Assembly: GCF_020379485.1 (NCBI RefSeq)
Contig: NC_063452.1
Location: 41,717,148-41,781,147, forward strand
Length of the DNA stretch: 64,000 nucleotides
Source of the DNA: Brassica napus
Taxonomy: Eukaryota > Streptophyta > Magnoliopsida > Brassicales > Brassicaceae
Direction: 5' to 3'
Both the position numbers and the translations under genes were made by a program. Each line of letters starts with the position of its first letter. Within the stretch, counting starts at the first letter, position 1. The notes below the pieces were generated by a model. That model was not told the DNA's origin and made no database searches. It saw only the letters and a list, made by a program, of their open reading frames with translations. Positions 1-13,810 of this stretch are shown here, one piece after another.

Positions 1-1190
1 GTTTAGGATTGATGGTTTAGGGTTTAGGGTTCGTATTTCAAAAAAAAAATAGGGTTTAGGATTGATGGTTTAGGGTTTAGAGTTGAGTTTTAGGGTTTAG
101 GGTATGAATTTCGAAATAGTATAATTTAGATAAAAATTTAAAATTTTTTTTTTTTTTTTTTAGATTTTTATTTATTTAAATATTTATTTATTATATATAT
201 AAAAAACATGGGCATAAAAGTCTTTTCTACTTAATGAAGAAGTTATTTTTGAAAACGTTATTTTAGTGGTGGTAAAAATGAAAAGTGATAGCATGAAAGT
301 GGTAAACATGTAATTTCCCCAAAAACATTTACTTTACGAAAAGAGGGAATACATAAGTATTGAAAAAAAATAGGAACGCAGTGTCTTTGTTTAGGTTAGT
401 AATGTTCATCTATCATCATCCAAATAAAATTTTCATAGTACATAATATTAATACATGAGGAATGTCCAAATTAAGTTGATGTAAGACGAAAAATCAGTCG
501 ACAAAAAAAGAACAATATAGAAAATTCATGTATATATATTTATAAACAATGAATTATCGGTTTGGACTAGCTTAGTAGTTTAAACTTTAATTGATTTTAC
601 TTCTATACAGTTAAATGGTTAATAGCATCTGTAAACGATATATTAAAATGATTTTACTTAGTAATTAATTAATGATCTCGTATTCTTTACATTTCACTTT
701 GCTTTTCTACTTTTAGAACAACTGCAGGCCCATAGTCTAGTTTGGATAAGAACCAAGCTTCTAACAAAAGCATTGCAATTTTTAACACTTTCTGTTTAAC
801 TAACAAAAGCACTACACCATGTTAATTTTGGCCTCTCAGTGTTCGCCTTTTCTGGCTTTCTCTTTTTAGTTTGAATAGTCACATGATACACTCATACTCC
901 GTTCCCGGTTGACTTAGCAACACTAAATCAATTTTTTTATCTTCGTGTGTTAGAGAAAAAAAAAACTAAAACATGTTTCTCAAAAGAACTAAAATATACA
1001 TTTGCTGTATGTTTTAAAACAACATATTTCTGAACTTTTTATGTTGTGGATTAACAAAACTGTTAAAAGTTGGGAAGAACAGAACATCATTTATCTAAAA
1101 GAGAAGAACAAAAGACGATTTAGCAAAGGTAAAAAATCGAGAAATCGACAAGAATGGCATTACTGTAAAAAAACGTGAACTCTGGGGATA
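1..1190. other. AT-rich intergenic DNA with telomere-like repeats at the left edge
   Basis: No convincing gene is visible. The first ~105 bases hold several short runs of the plant telomere-type unit TTTAGGG mixed with a degenerate variant (GTTTAGGATTGATG). The rest is AT-rich, with poly-A and poly-T runs, and leads into the PYL8 promoter. Confidence 0.6.
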
Positions 1191-1200
1191 ATATATAAAA
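1191..1200 (+). promoter_or_regulatory. probable TATA box of PYL8
   Basis: ATATATAAAA lies about 340 bases before the PYL8 start codon. It is followed by a CT/GA-rich leader typical of plant 5' UTRs. If transcription starts about 30 bases downstream, the leader is ~310 bases and includes a minimal upstream ORF (ATG CAT TGA) at 1358-1366. Placement is by position and sequence only. Confidence 0.45.
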
Positions 1201-1538
1201 TCTCTTGTGTCCAATGAGAGTTGTGAAATTGGAGAAAAGACATTAGCTTATTTAACTAATTATCAAATATTAAGAGAGAGAGAAAAAAGTTGGTTGGGAA
1301 GGAGTCTTCTCTCTCCTCACTTCTTTATCTCTCCCAGAGGCGACTGAAGTCTCTCACATGCATTGACGCTTATCTGAAAAAAGATCTAGCCGGAAAACTT
1401 TTCTCCAAAATCAGATCTCCGACGTCGCACTGATTAGATCTTACCCCTCTTTTTTTCTTGTGCTTTTAATTTTCTTCCTCATCATCTATTTCTTTGTCTG
1501 CGCCAAGCTTTTGGGTGTATAGATTCAGAAAGAAGAAA

Positions 1539-2443
1539 ATGGAAGCTAATAACGGGAATCAGGAGAGAGAGTATATAAGGAGGCACCATAAGCATGAGCT
1601 CGAGAGGGAGAATCAGTGTAGCACTACTCTTGTTAAACACATCAACGCTCCTGTCCATATCGTAAGTCGTTAATGCTTAATTATATACGGAATCTTTAGT
1701 CCATTCCACAAATACGAAATCTTTTAATTAGCTGATTTGTTGAAGCTCACTAATCCAATCCTCGATCCAATGTTCTTATAGAGAGGAAAAAGAGATTTAG
1801 AAAGATTAATAAAAAAAGCCCGCGAAATCAAATCTTCACTGATTTAGGAAGTTAGATTTAAGAAAAAATAAAAGATTTTATGTATTGGTTTATATATATA
1901 TATATATACAGGTATGGTCACTTGTGAGAAGATTCGATGAGCCACAGAAATACAAGCCATTCATTAGTAGATGTGTGGTTAAAGGAAACATGGAGATTGG
2001 TACTGTAAGAGAAGTTGATGTGAGATCAGGGTTGCCAGCTACTAGAAGCACTGAGAGGTTGGAGTTGCTTGATGACAATGAGCATATTCTCAGCATCAGG
2101 ATTGTCGGTGGCGATCACAGACTCAAGGTTAAACATTACTTCTTCTTTCTATAAATGGTTCGTTCATTCAAAGGTCACAAATTTAAACCCATTTCTTAAT
2201 TCTGTTTTCTTTTTCTGGTGTGACTAGAACTATTCTTCAGTCATCTCTCTTCACCCTGAGACGATAGAAGGAGGAAGAATAGGGACACTTTTGATCGAGT
2301 CTTTCGTGGTGGATGTACCGGAAGGGAACACAAAGGATGAGACTTGTTACTTTGTGGAGGCTCTTATCAAATGCAATCTTAAGTCTTTAGCTGATATCTC
2401 CGAGCGTCTTGCGGTTCAGGACACAACAGGAGGTTTCCCATGA
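1539..2443 (+). CDS. PYL8: PYL8/RCAR3-type abscisic acid receptor, three exons
   Basis: Soluble START-fold ABA receptor; ABA-bound PYL proteins inhibit clade A PP2C phosphatases and so release SnRK2 kinases. Exons 1539-1661, 1912-2127 and 2228-2443 have GT/AG borders in phase 0 and give 184 residues, close to the ~188 I recall for Arabidopsis PYL8. The gate loop SGLPA is at residues 80-84, the latch HRL at 110-112, and the lysine expected to bind the ABA carboxylate at 56 (motif QKYKPF). The N-terminus ([13 protein letters not shown]) and the segment [17 protein letters not shown] are diagnostic of the PYL7-PYL10 subgroup. The neighbouring FTSH11, PTB2 and SWEET3 homologues support orthology to At5g53160. 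The C-terminus reads QDTTGGFP, and exon 3 has EGGRIG where I recall one glycine fewer in Arabidopsis; both are outside the ligand pocket. Confidence 0.95.
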
Positions 2444-5250
2444 ACAGAGTCCAAGACAACAAAAAAAAGACTCAAGAAAGAAACTAATGGCATGTGGAGT
2501 CAAGAGAGATGATCGCTGCCGTGGATGAAGCTTTCAAAGGGAAAACGGAGAGAGAGTCTCTTTGAGGATGGACAAGGCAAATAATCATCATCATCATTTA
2601 CCGTTACATAATAAGTTTCTTTCTTTATTTTAAACTTTTATTGGCTTCTTACCCATTTTTGGTTAATTTGATGAATGTTTTTGGTTTCTTCTCTCTATAG
2701 AACCAACCAAATATGATTTTGCAGTTTTCCCCCCTTTTTTTTACAATTTTCAGAGAGACATGTTAAAAAGTGTGATCATGGGGTTCCACTCTTTCTTCCC
2801 TTTTTGTGACCCACCCATAAAGGCAACATACCGTCTCTTTTTATAATATACTAACTTTACTGAACCAATAGCATTTGTGGGATGTGAAATCTCCACAAGT
2901 ACCGACCATTAAGGAAATGGATATTTATTGTATGGGGAATTGGGTTGCATATCCATAAGAAATACATAAATTAAATGTCTATCCATTACCCATCTTAGGC
3001 TACAATATACTACATAATATAATATGAAAGAAAGAGACGAAAATAGCCTTCATGCGCGTGAAAAGTGGTGCTTTGCTCGCTTCAGTTTAAGAGACAGCCA
3101 AAATAGCTAGTTTTATTAAGGGCCACAAACACACAAATTGAACTTTGTAAACGGAGTCAGTGATACACGTAGATTTGCGATGAAGGTGAAAGAGGAACTT
3201 AAGGTGAATTAATTGATGGGATAAAAAGAAAGGAAACTTCGGCGGGGTAAGACAGTGTGCGAATGGAAACAATCCGACATCGTTGGTAAAGTAAGAAATT
3301 GAACCCTAATCTTTAAGAAGATAAAAATCAGACGATGGATTGAGTTGGAGAAGATGAACAGTATTTTGTATAATATGTTATATTATATTTTATAGTCACA
3401 GTATAGTATGTTACAAATTCTAATTCTTTTCTTCGCCAAATTGTATCTACTTCGCTTATGATTATTATTTTCACTACTCCATCATCTCCCCCGTCTTTTC
3501 CTTCAGAACCATTGCAACTCATCACCATCCCAAAATCAGATGTTGGATTGCACTGGAAAAGAACAATTAATGCTCTCTGTTAGTATGTTTTATTCTATGG
3601 TGTTGTAACAAATAAAATAAAATGCAGATTCATGAAAAAATTAAAAGTTGTATGCCACTGAAATGAACCGGCTGCGAACAATACATTTCAGTGAAGAATA
3701 TACACAAATTCTAGCAAAATTTATTGTAACTATTATAGTATACTATTTTTTTATTGTCAAAATATAGTATAATACAATATTTCTTCTTCTCTTTTGTTTC
3801 TTATTCTTCATCATCATCTTTACTCTTTTCTTCTCTCAGCTTCTTCTTTTTCGTGTCACTATCAGTTACTACAAAAGATCAATGAAGATTAACAATATAT
3901 GTTTGTGTGTTCTCTTCTAGTATGTAAAACAATGTATTATTTTGTTACTGTCTCACCTGAAGCATCACCACCATCACCACCACCACGAGCACTCATTTCA
4001 TCACTGCCACCATATTTTCCTCCGCTAGTATTGCAACCCGCCGTCTCCCCACTTACTCCCACCATAATTTTCTCCTCCTCTACTTCTTATGGTGGCTTCT
4101 CCTCTTGCATTAACCTTTCCAACGTCTCTCCCACCTCCTCTGCAAATTTTATTTTTCTAGTAATCTCCATGTGTTATGTTTTGTTGGTGTATCATTTTTA
4201 TGGACCAATTGGTTTATATTTATTGATCAAGACTGAGAAATTACGAGCAACAACATATCAATACTATATTTTTATAATCGACAAAGAACAAGAAGGTAGT
4301 AAATATCAATACATATCCTCCTCCTCCTCCTCCCTCCTCCTCCTCCTCCTCACTTCATACGTAACTTGAATCAGTGAGCCACCCTGGTAGACGAGTCCCT
4401 CGTAATAGTTTAGTGTGTATATGTCTCGTCTATAATTGTCTCAACAATTTTGTGGAATTTAAGTTCACTATTTTTTATCATGTGTTTCTTTTTTCATAGT
4501 ACTATACATCTTCACAACTGTTATACCCCATATGTAATGCTTTTTGAAGAAAAACATTTGCAATGTAGGAAGAGATAAGTATAGTTGTCTTTTCAGACTA
4601 TATTATATTTTATGTAGTATAGTATAGTATGTGCATTGGAGTCATCCGCACGCACACGCGATTAAGGACATATTACGGACAATTTTGGGTGAACTTGTCA
4701 CATCGATGGACTTATACTGCATAATGAGTATATTCTTTATTTTAGTGCTCCTTATGAATATTCAACAAATTGTCCCTTGCTGTATTCTAGTTTTATAGAT
4801 TTTGTCTTCACTTGTGATTGAGGAAACACACATTTGCTCCATTAGCTGTAAAAGCTATGTGTATACCTTTTCTTTATTAATTTTTTTTTTTGTTTTCTAA
4901 CATTTGTGACTGTGTTTTCTTTAAGGGAATTTGAACCCAATAACCAAACAAAAATCCAAAATTAACTAACTAACCAATTTCACACTCTCTCCTCTTTTCT
5001 CTTCCTATCTCTCTCTACCTTCTCTCTACGAAACTAATTTTTCATTTTTTGGTTATTTCACAAATAACCCCTTTTTTTAACACCATTTTGACAGTGTTTA
5101 TTCCTTTTTTTCTCCAAGGACGTTTACTTTTTTTTTTTTTTTGTAATTACAATAGCAGAGTTTTAAATTTTTTAACACGTTTGTCCAATTGGAATGATGA
5201 AACTTAATATTCGAGTTGCTCACATGGACAGGTAGCTCCATTTACAATGA
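2444..5250. other. AT-rich intergenic spacer
   Basis: This begins with the PYL8 3' UTR (to roughly 2,700). No gene is supported. A pyrimidine-rich stretch around 3,780-3,850 and a (TCC)n simple repeat at about 4,318-4,352 are visible. Around 4,930-5,070 there is a segment with the words AATAACCAAACAAAAAT and TTTGGTTATTTC in inverted orientation, suggesting a small degenerate inverted-repeat element with no definable ends. Confidence 0.5.
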
Positions 5251-7058
5251 CTAGATCCTTTCTCTGCGCTACGCGCAGATAATATATTTAAATTTGTTAC
5301 ATTTATCATTTTTATTTCTATGTGAATTTTTGTATATTAAATTATATATAACTAATTTTTAAATTGGATTTTTTTTTTAGTTTGAAGTAAGTATTTCTAT
5401 TATATGTAACACAATTAACCAATAACATATGAAGAATCAAGTCCGAGATTTAGAATTATGTAAAAAAAATATAATTATGTATAGAACATAAATTATCTTA
5501 GTTTAAAAGATCGGAATCTCATCTCGAATAAATTCGCGAAAAGAAAAAGTACTCCAATAACCTATTTAAAATATAAAATCCTTTTTTTAAAAAAAGGCGT
5601 ACTTAATAATATTTTTTTACGTGTAATAGTTGAAAACTGACAATTGAATATCGATCTAGAATATTATTTTAATATATCTAATGGTAAAATATTAATTGTA
5701 ATAAACAAATTTTGAATTTTGTAATATTACATGAATTAGAAGTCTTTAAAATCTAAAATCTATTTTATTAACATAATATATTTTTTTATTCATTTATTAT
5801 TTTGACGTTACAAAATATTGCTTTAGTTTTATTTGTATATTAATTTTTTAATAATTTAGTTTCTTTTTAAGTAATTTTAAAATTATCAAGAATATAATAA
5901 ATTTAAAATTATTTATTTAAATATATCCAAATATGATGTCTCATTTTTATGTGTGTTTGCCTTGAGCATATTTAATTTGAAGTTTGTATATTTAATAACA
6001 CCTTGTTCCGTGCCGTTCTATGGTTTTAATAAATGTGTTGTCAATTTCATTTTTATTACTACTAACATGATTTTTTAGTGATCAGTGATAATGTATTTTT
6101 AACGTTATGTATTATATTTTATCGTATATTTTCTAACTCTTCATTCTGACACTTTTTTTAGTTAATTAGATAATAAGTTTAAAGATGTAAATAAAACTGT
6201 GTATGTTGTAAATTTAGACTTTTTAGTGTAACTAAGCACTATCAATTAAGGAAATTATATTATGATTTTATTTTACTAAATCTTTCTTTCTGTGTATATT
6301 TTTGTTTTATTTTGTATTTTTACAATTTTATTGCCTTATTCTTTAACTGTAGAGAATTGCTATTTCCAATTTTTGTTTCATATATACCTTAAAAGTCTTC
6401 GGTTGATTTTTGTTTCTTTTCTTTCTCAATTACAATGTACAGTTCGACCATTTTTTTTTTTTAAGATCAAACTACTAATATCATTAGATAGAAAAGCTTA
6501 AACTCCAAGAATGGAGTGGGTATTTGTGCTAGAGAAAACTGATTTAACCATTAATATAGTGAGATATTATAATATTAGAAGGTATGAAAACTCTTCTCTG
6601 TTGTTCTACGCTGGACATAATTAAGTTGTTGTCAATTGATTTTATATTTGTGATAACTGGAAATACATCTTTATGTCTACCTTATATCATCCTTAATTGG
6701 TTTACGGTTCGACCATTTCTAATATACTGAGAGTAACATAATATTAGATGTTGATTATCTTCTTTCAATTAGGAATGCACAAAATGAGAGAAATTAAGGT
6801 GAGACCATTTTACAATTTTGTCTTCTTATCTATATAGAGTTAGTTTATAGATTACTCTATCTGTTTCAAAATGTAATCAATTTTAATTAAAATCTGTAAT
6901 ATTTAAAAGTTATTACTTTAAAAAACTGTAATTTAATATATAAATTTAATCAATTACACAGTATGTAACATTACAATTTTCAATATTTATTTTATTATTA
7001 ATTTTGTAATTTATATACGTTACCAATTAATTTTCTAAAATGATACTGATTAATTTTT
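5251..7058 (-). mobile_element. Helitron 3' end and AT-rich body (5' end not found)
   Basis: Read on the minus strand, the sequence ends in a perfect stem-loop (TCTGCGC-GTA-GCGCAGA, 5279-5263), then 12 bases finishing in CTAG, then a T in the flank (complement of A5250). Hairpin, ~10-12 nt spacer, CTRR and insertion before T are the classical Helitron 3' signature. The body to the right is very AT-rich and has no coding sequence, as in non-autonomous Brassicaceae Helitrons. I could not find a 5' TC end, so the right boundary is only the start of the CACTA element and is arbitrary. Confidence 0.55.
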
Positions 7059-7691
7059 CACTACAAGAAAACATAAGTTTAACGAGGGCGGTTTTCCTCG
7101 TGAGTTCGTCGTAAAAGAGGCTTTACGAGGAATTAGCGAGGAAACATGTTTTCTCGTTAATCGTTCGTCGTAACACATATTTCCTCGCCAATTCGTCGTA
7201 ACTTAGCGAGGAAAATATTTCGTCGTAAAGACGAAGTACATCATTTCGTCGTAAAGACCACGTAAATATTCCACGTAAGGAGGTCGCTATATTTCCTCGT
7301 AAATACCTCGAAACATGTTTCTCGAAAACTACACGTAAATACCTCGAAAGTGTTTCCTCCTAAAGTACACGTAACTATCACGAAAGTATTTCCTCGTAAA
7401 ATACTCGTTTATCTTTCCTCGTCATTTCCTCGTAAACGTTTCCTCGTAAAATACTCATTTATGTTTTCTCATTATTTCCTCGTAAAGTTTCCACGTAAAT
7501 AGGTCGTAAATTAGCTACGAATTTACTTCGTTTTTTTATTTTATAGAATTAAAAAATATATTTGAAAAAATAATTAAAATTATTTAATTTATTAATAAAA
7601 TTATAATTTAAAATAAAAATCAAATCAATACGAAAATATTTTATATATAAATAAGTTTTGAATTCATAATACAACAACCGGAAAAAAAGAA

Positions 7692-9429
<1,738 letters not shown>

Positions 9430-9504
9430 TGCTACGAAATAGAAAGGAAGTGGAGAGGAAGTAGAGAGGAAAAAAAGAGTGAGCGCTCAGGAGTATATTT
9501 AAGA

Positions 9505-10205
9505 TTACTTATCCTCGTTATTTCCTCGTAAAGTTACGAGGAATTACAAAGGCCCGTGTTTAGCTTTACGAGGAATTACAGAGGCCCGTGTTTTATTGTA
9601 CGAGGAAGTAGTGAGAAATTACAAAGGCCCGTGTTTAGGTTTACGAATTATTTACGATGATTAAGCTTACGTGGAATTTACGAGTCAACATTTTACGAGG
9701 AATTTCCCGCTTTTCTATAAATACCCGCAACTTTCCTTCTCAAACCACACACAAACTCACAAATCACACACAAACTCACAAATCACACCCTATCTCAAAT
9801 CACACAACTCAGCAAAATGCTTTTCAAATTAGAAATATTTGAAAAAAAAAGGAAGAGAAGAAAGATATTGGGACACATGTCGGCTAGACTTACGTAAGTC
9901 TCGCCACATGTGATTCCAGTATCTTTCTTCTCTTCTCTTCTTCTTTTTTCTAGTTTTTATTCTACGAGGAATTAGCAATGACAGCTTTTTTTTTTTTTTT
10001 GGTTACGAGGTATTTACGACGATTTGCGCTTACGTGGAATTAACGAGCCCCGTGTTCTTTATTTTTATATTTCGTCGTTATTTCCTTGTTGTCTTACGAG
10101 TGCTTTACGACGATTTCTTCTTACGTGGAATTAACGAGCCCCACGTTCTTTATTTTTATATTTCGTCGTAATATCCACGTTTATTTACGAGGAATTAACG
10201 AGTAT
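9505..10205. repeat. internal block of subterminal-type motifs between the two CACTA genes
   Basis: The spacer between the accessory gene and the transposase 3' end repeats the words found at the element termini (TTACGAGGAATTA, TTTACGACGATT, TACGTGGAATT) about a dozen times. Three similar units ending in AGGCCCGTGTTTA occur at about 9,530-9,650. A foldback sequence sits inside the block. Subterminal motifs are normally confined to element ends. Confidence 0.65.
9841..9950. repeat. foldback (hairpin) sequence inside CACTA 1
   Basis: Two ~50-base arms are near-complementary around the centre TACGTA (9891-9896). The left arm contains AGAAGAAAGATATTGG and ACACATGT; the right arm contains CCAGTATCTTTCTTCT and ACATGT. 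Mismatches and a one- or two-base offset occur near the loop. A transcript on either strand would fold into a long hairpin. Whether it is a captured mini inverted-repeat element or a small-RNA precursor cannot be decided here. Confidence 0.7.
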
Positions 10206-10420
10206 TATGTTTAAATCCCTAAAATCCGAAACCCCAAGCCCCATCTTCCGTTTCTTCTACTTCATATTTTTCAAACCCCAAACCCATCTACCCTTTAAAC
10301 TCAATATATTCTTTCACGTCAATCTATTCTTTCCATTCCAAACCCCATTCCTTAACTTATTATCTCAATATCTTATTTATAAAACAAACTCCCACATTAC
10401 CTTACACAAAATCAAATACA

Positions 10421-12662
10421 TCAATCCGATACATCGACATTCTCGTCATCACTAGAAACATCATCATTTTCATTAAACTCGTCTTCAATAGCTTCTTCTA
10501 TGGCACCGTCGGTAAGATCTTTGTACTCGTGATTATGCGGATCAATGAGAAGGATGTCATCAATTTCTTGTTCAGGTTCCTCGACTTCATTTATCTGTTC
10601 TTCTTGCAAAGGTGGTTCTTCTCCACTGATGATTCGTCCTCGAGGTGTAACTTTGATCACAGCTAAACAATTTATACCCGAATCTCTCATCCGAGGGTAT
10701 GGAAGGAAGCTAACTTGGTCTGCTTGTGAAGCTAAGATGAAATGCTCGAATTTGTTGTACCTTCGTCCACCGTTGACAGCAACTACACCGAATTTGTTAA
10801 ACCGAACACCTCTGTTGACGACGGGGTCAAACCATTCACATTTGAAGAGGACGCATTTCAGCTTCAATATCCCTGGGAATTCGACTTCAATAATCTCCGT
10901 CAAGATCCCGTAGAAATCAGTTTCCCCTTTCACACATATTTCATAGTTACTGGTCGCCCGGCAAGTCCAACCTTGATTTTATGTTATCTTTTGTTTTCCC
11001 CGGGACATTCAATATTGTATTCATGATGTTCTCAAAGAAATTCTTCTCTATATGCATCACATCGAGGTTGTGGCGCAGAAGAAGATCCTTCCAATATGGC
11101 AACTCCCAAAATATACTCTTCTTGTGCCAGCTGTGATGAACACCGTAAGAATCAGGCATATTACGAGGGACATACCAATTACCACCCCAACGAACTGTTT
11201 CGTTAGCTCCGTAGTAGTCGATTTGCGCTTCAATTTGTTCTCCAGTTAGATATGGAGGAGGAGTGTTTCTCACAACCCTTTTGTACCTAAACAAATTCTT
11301 GTTTCTTCGGTACGGATGGCCAATGGGAAGAAATCGATGGTGACAATCAAACCAACTTGTCTTCCTACCATTCTTCAGTTGAAACGTATCTGTCGTTCCA
11401 TTACAATATGGACAAGCTAATCTTCCATGTGTAGTCCATCCAGACAACATCCCATAGGCAGGAAAGTCACTTATGGTCCACAAAAGCATCGCTCGCATCG
11501 TAAAATTCGTCTTCGTTGAACAGTCATACGTCCTCACCCCTGTTGACTACAAATCCTTCAACTCTTTTATCAGTGGTTGTAGGAAAACATCCAGGGACCT
11601 TTTTGGATGGTTCGGACCAGGTATTAATATGGTCAAGAATAGCAACTCCCGTTGCATGCACATCTCCGGTGGCAGGTTATATGGCGTAAGAAAGACTGGC
11701 CACCATGAATATTGTCTCCCTGACATTCCGAACGGACTAAATCCATCTGTGCATAATCCGAGATACACATTTCGGCTATTGCTAGCGAAATCCCGATGTA
11801 CTTTGTTAAAATGTTTCCAGACTCTTGCATCTGATGGATGAGTCATCTCACCATCCGTCTGATTATGCTCGGCATGCCATCTCATCTTTCCAGCTGTCTG
11901 CTCTGATTGGTACAATCTTTTCAATCTGTCTGTAATTGGTAGGTACCACATCCTTTGGTACGGTACCCTATTACGTCCCCATCCTTGCGGCTTGAATCGT
12001 GGCTTCTTGCAGAATCGACATTCTTCTAACTTCTCATCATCTCCCCAGTAGATCATGCAGTTGTCGATCCAAACATCTATCATCTCCGAAGACAACCCAA
12101 GACTATAAACAAGTTTCTGAATCTCATAATAAGAATCAGCAAACACATTGTCTTCCAGCAAATACTCTTTAAACAAGTCTGCCCATTCGTTCATGCAACT
12201 TTCAGATAGATTATGATCAGTTTTAATATTCATCATTCTAGCAGCCAACGACAAATTAGAGAGACCTTCTCTACAACAACTGTAAAGTGGTTGATTTGCC
12301 GCGTTTAACATTTCGTAAAACCTTTTTGCATCTATATTAGGTTCTTCGTCTTCATCATGAGCTACAAATGCATCAGCTACCATATCATGAACCCTATCAT
12401 AATCTACCATCTCCTCCTGATGGTAACTATGTTCATTATGCAAATGATGATCAACCGGTTCTTCCTGAAAATTGCTATTACTACTACTAGCTTCATTCTG
12501 ATCATAATTATAACCTTCTCCATGTTGAAACCAGATATAGAAATCTGCTTGATGTATAAATGTCTCCAGCCCCGCAAGGTATTCTTTTGTCACTCTCCCG
12601 TTGGCATATCTATGCATATACATCCACTTCCGCAACTCGAAAATATTCCCGGAGCCAGCCAT
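10421..12662 (-). pseudogene. TNP2-like CACTA transposase (Transposase_21), internally deleted
   Basis: The start is placed at MAGSGNIFELRKWMY (12662), the usual start of Brassicaceae TNP2 proteins. The N-terminal region and catalytic region are recognisable: cysteine cluster CRFCKKPRF, NVYLGLCTDGFSPFG, PGPNHPKRSLDVFLQPL, ISDFPAYGMLSGW, HGRLACPYC, LLRHNLDVMHIEKNFF. Two lesions kill it. A TAG follows KELKDL (11,547-11,549) where sister copies have tryptophan. The middle of the protein is also missing: after KSRLDLP (about 10,965) the sequence jumps to the C-terminal DUF4216-type domain (NYEICVKGE onward), losing the segment that includes the DUF4218-type region. The intron that interrupts ILASQADQ|V in CACTA 3 is absent here. 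Confidence 0.88.
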
Positions 12663-13098
12663 TTTTTTTTCTTTCACGTTTTTTTTTGTTGGTGTGTTTA
12701 AAATGATGTTCAAACGTCCCTATTTATAGAAAATTTTCGAATCTGGTAGTTGTAATTTTCCTACGAATTTACGACGAAAATTAGTTAGGTGGCCGAAAAA
12801 AAAACGTGTGACAAACAAAGTTGGTGGATTCAAAATATCGTCGCTAAGTAGACGTAAATTATTTCCTTGTAAAGACCACGCTAAGTTTACGTGGAATGTA
12901 CGAGGATATACGATTTCCTCGTAAAAGCCACGTCACTTTACATCGACTTTATGACGAAACTGTTTCGTCATTACTTTACGAGGAACTAACGCTGATTTTA
13001 TTTTTCCGCGTAATTTACTCGTAAAGTCGACGTAATTAACGAGGAAAAATATTTCTCGTTAATTTTACTCGTTAAGCTTGTGTTTTCCTGTAGTGTTT

Positions 13099-13651
13099 AG
13101 AAAATAATTTTTAACACTGACCTCATTAAATATAATTTATTTATTATATATTAACATTCAAATAATTTATTTTTATTTATTAATATTCTGATTATACTTA
13201 AAACTAATAACTTATATATATATATATATATATATACTCTTAGACGTATATTAAGCTATTAATTTCTGTATAGCAATAATGGTTAATGATCATATGACTA
13301 TTTGATGGTAGTGAATAGTGATGGTGGTCGGAGATTAATAGCATCGAATAATTAGATACGTGTTGTATTTATTTGTATGTTTTTATTGTGTATATGTTTT
13401 TGATGTGTATAAGACTATATTAGAGATATACTTTCTTTTATAATCAATTTTTGTTTGTTTGTTATTATTTTTTTAATTTCACAATCAATTTGGTCATACT
13501 TTTGAGTGATATTGAGATGTCAGGCGTCAAGAACTATCCGGCTTCTTTGTTAAGAAAAAGAACTATCCGGCTTGGGTATTGATGATTTTTTCATGTTTTT
13601 AGTTTTCTCTTGTCCTTGTTCTTTCAATAATTGTTGAATTATATTACTGGT
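13099..13651. other. AT-rich spacer between CACTA 1 and the LTR retrotransposon
   Basis: No gene is seen. It includes a (TA)n microsatellite at about 13,213-13,236 and two copies of the word AAGAACTATCCGGCTT near 13,528 and 13,558. The last five bases (CTGGT, 13647-13651) are the target duplication of the retrotransposon. Confidence 0.5.
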
Positions 13652-13810
13652 TGTTGGGGTCAAAAATGGTTACGACAAATTTAACATTCAAAACGTCCGA
13701 GGAAGAAAAAAAGAATTTCTCCGAAGAGTACTTTTCGAAATAGATTCTTCCTTACGAAAAAGCTTTACGGAAGAAATAATCGAGATGTCCGACAAAAGCT
13801 CGAAACAGGT

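Noticed and set aside
3899..4369. 156-codon open frame rich in Ser/Pro/Leu
   Set aside because: Low-complexity translation of pyrimidine-rich and (TCC)n sequence; no family motif and no plausible leader or splice context.
11052..12701. Plus-strand ORFs across the CACTA 1 transposase
   Set aside because: Antisense shadows of the conserved minus-strand transposase.
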